DNA of 7,439 bases from Chitinophagales bacterium (GTDB lineage Bacteria > Bacteroidota > Bacteroidia > Chitinophagales > Chitinophagaceae). The notes under the pieces were generated by a model. It ran no database searches and was not told the DNA's origin. It worked only from the letters and a program-made list of their open reading frames with translations. Position numbers and translations under genes: made by a program. The DNA is taken from positions 1-7,439 of the forward strand of contig JAATGW010000215.1 of assembly GCA_015654495.1 (NCBI GenBank). The letters are read 5' to 3'. Positions 5,856 to 7,439 of the stretch are shown here, in pieces (position 1 is the stretch's first letter; each line of letters begins with the position of its first letter).

Positions 5856-7259
5856 ATGAAAAAATCAGTGATTTGTTTTTTGGCCGTTCTAATTTCTCTT
5901 TCTTCATGGGCTGAAGAAGGTATGTGGTTGCCTATGTTGCTGGGTCAGGATGTGTATAATGAGATGGTAAAGAAAGGTCTCCTTCTCACCAAAGAACAAT
6001 TGTACAGCATCAACAAAGCTTCCCTGAAAGATGCAATTGTGATGTTTAACCGCGGCTGTACTGCAGAAGTTGTTAGCAGCGAAGGTCTTTTGTTTACAAA
6101 CCATCATTGCGGTTACGATGCAATTGCCGAGGCAAGCACCGTTCAGAATAATTACCTGAAGAATGGTTTTTATGCCAGAACAAGGGCCGACGAAATTCCT
6201 GCACAGGGGCTTAAAGTTGAATTCCTGCTTGCTGTTGAAGATGTAACAAAGAAGATTGATAGTGCCACCGCCGGAATGAATGCTGCAGAAAGGGAAAAAA
6301 AAATTCTTGAACTAACAAACGAAATTAACAGCAGTTACAGCAAACCTGATCAGTTTATAAATGCAGAATTAAAACCGGTTTTCAAAGGAAACCAGTACCT
6401 GGTTTTTATTTATCAGGAATATAATGATGTACGCCTCGTAGGAGCGCCACCCGAAAGTGTAGGCAACTTTGGCGGTGATACCGACAACTGGGAATGGCCC
6501 AGACATACAGGCGATTTTTCAGTTTTCCGGGTATATATGAGTAAGGACGGGAAACCAGCGAAGTATTCACCTGATAATATTCCGCTTAAACCAAAATATT
6601 CTCTGCCCATTTCACTCAAGGGGATTAAGGAAGGTGACTATGCAATGATCTTCGGTTATCCGGGGAATACCAACCGCTATGAATCTTCCTACGGAGTTAT
6701 ACTGAAAACAACTGTAGAGAATCCCACACTGGTACAATTAAGGGATATGCGATTGAAGTACATGATGGCAGAAATGAGAAAAGATCCTGCAGTTAATTTG
6801 CAGCTCACCTCCAATTATTCAACCATTAGTAATTACTGGAAATTTTTTGACGGCGAAACAAAGCAATTGCTCCATTATAAAATCACTGAAAAAAAGCAAG
6901 CCGAGGAAGTTGCTTTTCGGGAATGGGCAAAAGGAAAACCGGCATATGAAAATCTCTTCAGCGACTGGCAGAAAGCATATGACCAGTGGAAACCCTATGC
7001 CGAACACCGCATTTATATAAGGGAAGGCATTTCCGGATCTCCATTATTGGCGTTTGCTCTTTCACTCGCAAATCTGGAAGCTGGCCTGGTTCGCAAAGGT
7101 GCTGATAATGCCGATGTAAAAAAATTGCTCACCGAGGCTGACGAAAAACGCAAGGAATTTATTAAAGATGAAAACGTTCCTTCCGACAGAAAAATTATGG
7201 CTGAAGTATTAAAAATGTTTTATGAGAATAGCGATAAATCTCAGTACCCGATTGGTTAG
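5856..7259 (+). CDS. S46-family dipeptidyl peptidase (DPP7/DPP11-like), interrupted by an in-frame TAG
   Basis: S46 peptidases are exported, chymotrypsin-fold enzymes that release dipeptides from the N-termini of oligopeptides; family members are about 700 residues. The 467 residues before the stop begin with a signal peptide (MKKSVICFLAVLISLSSWA, cleavage likely after A19). Then come EEGMWLP, the catalytic-His region TNHHCGYDAI at 81-90 (H84, just before Cys as in S1-type proteases), and GGDTDNWEWPRHTGDFS at 206-222. In that last block N211 and W212 match residues that hold the substrate N-terminus, and D220 is the catalytic aspartate. The catalytic serine lies far downstream, beyond the window. 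ATG 5856 is chosen over TTG 5850, which adds only two residues. Translation stops at TAG 7257-7259, before the second half of the protease domain, so the product as written cannot be an active enzyme. Subtype (DPP7 or DPP11) depends on residues outside the window. Confidence 0.9.
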   Translation: MKKSVICFLAVLISLSSWAEEGMWLPMLLGQDVYNEMVKKGLLLTKEQLYSINKASLKDAIVMFNRGCTAEVVSSEGLLFTNHHCGYDAIAEASTVQNNYLKNGFYARTRADEIPAQGLKVEFLLAVEDVTKKIDSATAGMNAAEREKKILELTNEINSSYSKPDQFINAELKPVFKGNQYLVFIYQEYNDVRLVGAPPESVGNFGGDTDNWEWPRHTGDFSVFRVYMSKDGKPAKYSPDNIPLKPKYSLPISLKGIKEGDYAMIFGYPGNTNRYESSYGVILKTTVENPTLVQLRDMRLKYMMAEMRKDPAVNLQLTSNYSTISNYWKFFDGETKQLLHYKITEKKQAEEVAFREWAKGKPAYENLFSDWQKAYDQWKPYAEHRIYIREGISGSPLLAFALSLANLEAGLVRKGADNADVKKLLTEADEKRKEFIKDENVPSDRKIMAEVLKMFYENSDKSQYPIG

Positions 7260-7439
7260 TTTGAATCAGTCAGAAATACCTATGGCGAACTGAAGGAACA
7301 CAGCACCTGGGATAAACTCGCGGCAAATGTATTTGGTACAACCATTCTGCTCGATGATAATAAATGGAAAGCATTTGTAGCAAGGCCTGATGTTAATTTA
7401 TTGCAGAATGACGCCGCATATGCTATTGCAGATAAATTC
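7260..7439 (+). pseudogene. Same-frame continuation of the S46 peptidase after the TAG (runs off the window)
   Basis: Directly after the TAG the same frame stays open to the window end for 60 codons: FESVRNTYGE, then WDKLAANVFGTTILLDD and WKAFVARPDVNLLQNDAAYAIADK. This resembles the region of S46 peptidases where a short helix, an N/S-type 'F/T' stretch, a D-x-x-K/W element and an 'xxxNDPAY'-like motif follow one another. There is no shift in frame, so a single nonsense codon separates the two halves. No in-frame ATG occurs here, and any re-initiated product would lack the signal peptide. Whether the gene is a true pseudogene, or the TAG is a sequencing or assembly error, cannot be decided from this window. 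Confidence 0.75.

Noticed and set aside
7257..7259. Genome-wide reassignment of TAG to an amino acid
   Set aside because: TAG also ends obg at a normal protein length and ends paaY just after its fold, so it appears to act as a stop here.

Overview
The window looks like a chromosomal segment of a Bacteroidota bacterium. The clues are an S46-family peptidase with a signal peptide, an Obg GTPase with the Bacteroidota-like SKSD motif, a TAnnTTTG-type promoter box, A/T-rich leaders without clear Shine-Dalgarno sequences, and short heptameric repeat arrays between genes. The assignment is inference from sequence features; no database was searched.

Positions 1-4337 carry a co-directional phenylacetate (paa) catabolic cluster on the + strand: paaA (5'-truncated by the window edge), paaB, paaC, paaD, paaG, paaI and paaY. 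PaaA, PaaB and PaaC belong to the ring-1,2-phenylacetyl-CoA epoxidase, and PaaD is its maturation factor. PaaG isomerises the epoxide to the oxepin. PaaI and PaaY are thioesterase-type proteins thought to free CoA from dead-end intermediates. The reductase paaE is not in its E. coli position after paaD, and paaF, paaH, paaJ, paaK and paaZ are not in the window, so the pathway must be completed elsewhere.

Two unusual 7-nt-period repeat arrays sit in this operon. One fills most of the paaD-paaG spacer and includes a 14-bp perfect hairpin. The other lies inside the 3' end of paaY and encodes a basic tail.

Positions 4408-5427 encode the ribosome-assembly GTPase Obg, an unusual neighbour for a paa operon. 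A small YbjQ-family gene (5438-5758, minus strand) converges on it with a 10-nt gap. A 97-bp divergent spacer holds an operator-like palindrome and an exact TAGGTTTG box. It leads into an exported S46 dipeptidyl-peptidase-like gene from 5856, which is interrupted by an in-frame TAG at 7257-7259. The same reading frame continues, with family-like sequence, to the window end.

No mobile element, CRISPR array, tRNA or rRNA was seen, and no non-coding stretch exceeds about 100 bases. I found no convincing new multi-gene system. The points most worth following are the interrupted peptidase, the heptamer arrays, the PaaB N-terminal extension and the divergent-promoter palindrome.
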